Shown here piece by piece: positions 4,459 to 5,401 of a stretch of 5,401 nucleotides of DNA. Below the pieces are notes generated by a model that made no database searches, was not told the origin of the DNA, and was given only the letters and a program-made list of their open reading frames with translations. The stretch spans positions 1-5,401 of the forward strand of contig JBIKRJ010000162.1 in assembly GCA_044349205.1 (NCBI GenBank), given 5' to 3'. Within the stretch, counting starts at the first letter, position 1. Each line of letters opens with the position of its first letter. A program made the translations under genes and the position numbers. This DNA is from UBA9547 sp044349205. Lineage in GTDB: Bacteria; Bacteroidota; Bacteroidia; Cytophagales; UBA9547.

Positions 4459-5401
4459 GTTTGAAAAAACAGCTCAAGAGATTAAAGTTTTTGGTAAAGG
4501 TAAAACGCTATCTTTTTCAAAAAATTTATGACTTGTGTTGGCAAATGAATGATAAATTATTGTTGCATTTACCTTTCTCTGCCAAATATATAGGTGGTTT
4601 GAAGCATGAACTTTGGGGCGCACATTTAGTAAAAGAATATGTTGAAAAAGAAGCAAAAAAAGGTGAAAACATTGCTTTTTGGACATTACACGAAGGAAAA
4701 ATTAGCATTTCCAATCCCAAATTTGTGATAGGTGTCCCAGCCAAAGGTGCCGAAGTAGGTGCTCGAGTAGCTGATACTGCTCGGCATGTTGTAAAGTTAC
4801 CTTTTGGCAGAGTATATGAGGAAGGTTGTGCGGTAGTGACAAAATCTGATATTTTGCTTAAGCCGTATTCTCACGCATACGGGTTTGCGGCAAAAGTTCA
4901 CCCACTTTTCAGTAGGCTTTTTTTGCCCAGAACCAAATTTTTGAAAGGAAAGACATTGCTTTTGAAAGGAGGTATTGGATATTACCACAATATCGTAGAC
5001 AGTGTTACTACCCTCTCTTTGATGGAAGATATTCAACTGTCAGTCAATGACTTTGATAATTTTATTTTTTTGAAAATGGATGAAGATATTTTTAAGAATA
5101 TCTTCGAAAAATTTGGCATAAAACGTTCGGCTTGTATTAGTTTCGATGCTAAAAATAAAGCATTTGAATGCGAAGAATTGTACGCAAGTACCTATAACTG
5201 GAATGGGAATTGGTTCAAAGAATTCATTTTAAAAAAAGTGAAAAACTATTTGCCTGTTCATTCGACCAAACATTACCCCGAAAAAATATATGTAAGCAGA
5301 GAGAATGCTAAAATGCGGCGTGTGGTCAATGAAAACCTAGTAATGGATAAACTTTCTTCCTACGGCTTTGTGAAAATATTTAACGAGGATTATACTTTTG
5401 A
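4455..5401 (+). CDS. GT61-family (DUF563) glycosyltransferase, C-terminus cut by window edge
   Basis: 315 residues are visible and the frame is open at the right edge. The protein resembles GT61 (DUF563, Pfam PF04577) glycosyltransferases, which add sugars to glycans or polysaccharide precursors; bacterial members sit in capsule and LPS loci. Visible signatures are GGIGYYHNIVDS (172-183), matching the family YxHWxxD block with Asn in place of the usual Trp, and YVSRENAKMRRVVNE (279-293) followed by LSSYGFVKIF (300-309), matching the family YxSRxxAxxRxxxNE and LxxxGFxxx segments. Residues 1-25 are Lys/Arg-rich with no signal peptide or membrane span, suggesting a cytoplasmic protein. Family lengths suggest that some 50-100 residues are missing. 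ATG 4455 is the only start after the in-frame TAA at 4398-4400. It diverges from the TviB-type gene. Donor and acceptor cannot be predicted. Confidence 0.82.
   Translation, partial: MSLKKQLKRLKFLVKVKRYLFQKIYDLCWQMNDKLLLHLPFSAKYIGGLKHELWGAHLVKEYVEKEAKKGENIAFWTLHEGKISISNPKFVIGVPAKGAEVGARVADTARHVVKLPFGRVYEEGCAVVTKSDILLKPYSHAYGFAAKVHPLFSRLFLPRTKFLKGKTLLLKGGIGYYHNIVDSVTTLSLMEDIQLSVNDFDNFIFLKMDEDIFKNIFEKFGIKRSACISFDAKNKAFECEELYASTYNWNGNWFKEFILKKVKNYLPVHSTKHYPEKIYVSRENAKMRRVVNENLVMDKLSSYGFVKIFNEDYTF

Noticed and set aside
4474..5036. Several minus-strand open frames in the GT61 region
   Set aside because: The plus frame is open for 315 codons with GT61 motifs; the minus frames are short, overlap one another and carry no motifs.

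Overview
The window looks like chromosomal DNA from a member of the Bacteroidota. It is AT-rich and its starts lack Shine-Dalgarno sequences. Matches to the phylum's TAnnTTTG -7 promoter element lie upstream of several genes, and the protein sequences have the flavour of the phylum. I cannot name a genus.

Layout. Positions 1-299 (minus) hold the N-terminal third or so of an FkbH-like protein that runs off the left edge. Diverging from it, ridA (425-808, plus) encodes the enamine/imine deaminase. It meets phhB (805-1038, minus) tail to tail, the two stop codons sharing a TTAA. phhB is preceded, 5 bases away, by psd (1044-1703, minus), then by galE (1787-2803, minus) and a TviB-type nucleotide-sugar dehydrogenase (2865-4133, minus, TTG start). 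A 321-base divergent intergenic region (4134-4454) separates these from a GT61-family (DUF563) glycosyltransferase that starts at 4455 (plus) and runs off the right edge.

How it fits together. TviB-type dehydrogenase, GalE, the GT61 protein and probably the FkbH-like protein suggest a surface polysaccharide or lipopolysaccharide locus. The dehydrogenase would make a UDP-hexosaminuronic acid, GalE would interconvert gluco and galacto forms (its gatekeeper residue is a small Val, so UDP-GlcNAc/UDP-GalNAc use is plausible), and GT61 would transfer a sugar. Between them sits a housekeeping block, psd-phhB and the convergent ridA (phosphatidylethanolamine synthesis, pterin recycling, metabolite damage control). 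psd-phhB appears to have its own promoter in the galE-psd gap.

The most interesting non-coding signals are in the divergent region. The leader of the TviB-type gene has two mutually exclusive hairpins, one followed by a T run. Upstream of the GT61 gene, two mini-ORFs are chained to each other and to the gene by ATGA overlaps. I see no RNA genes, insertion sequences, CRISPR arrays or clear evidence of a wholly new system.
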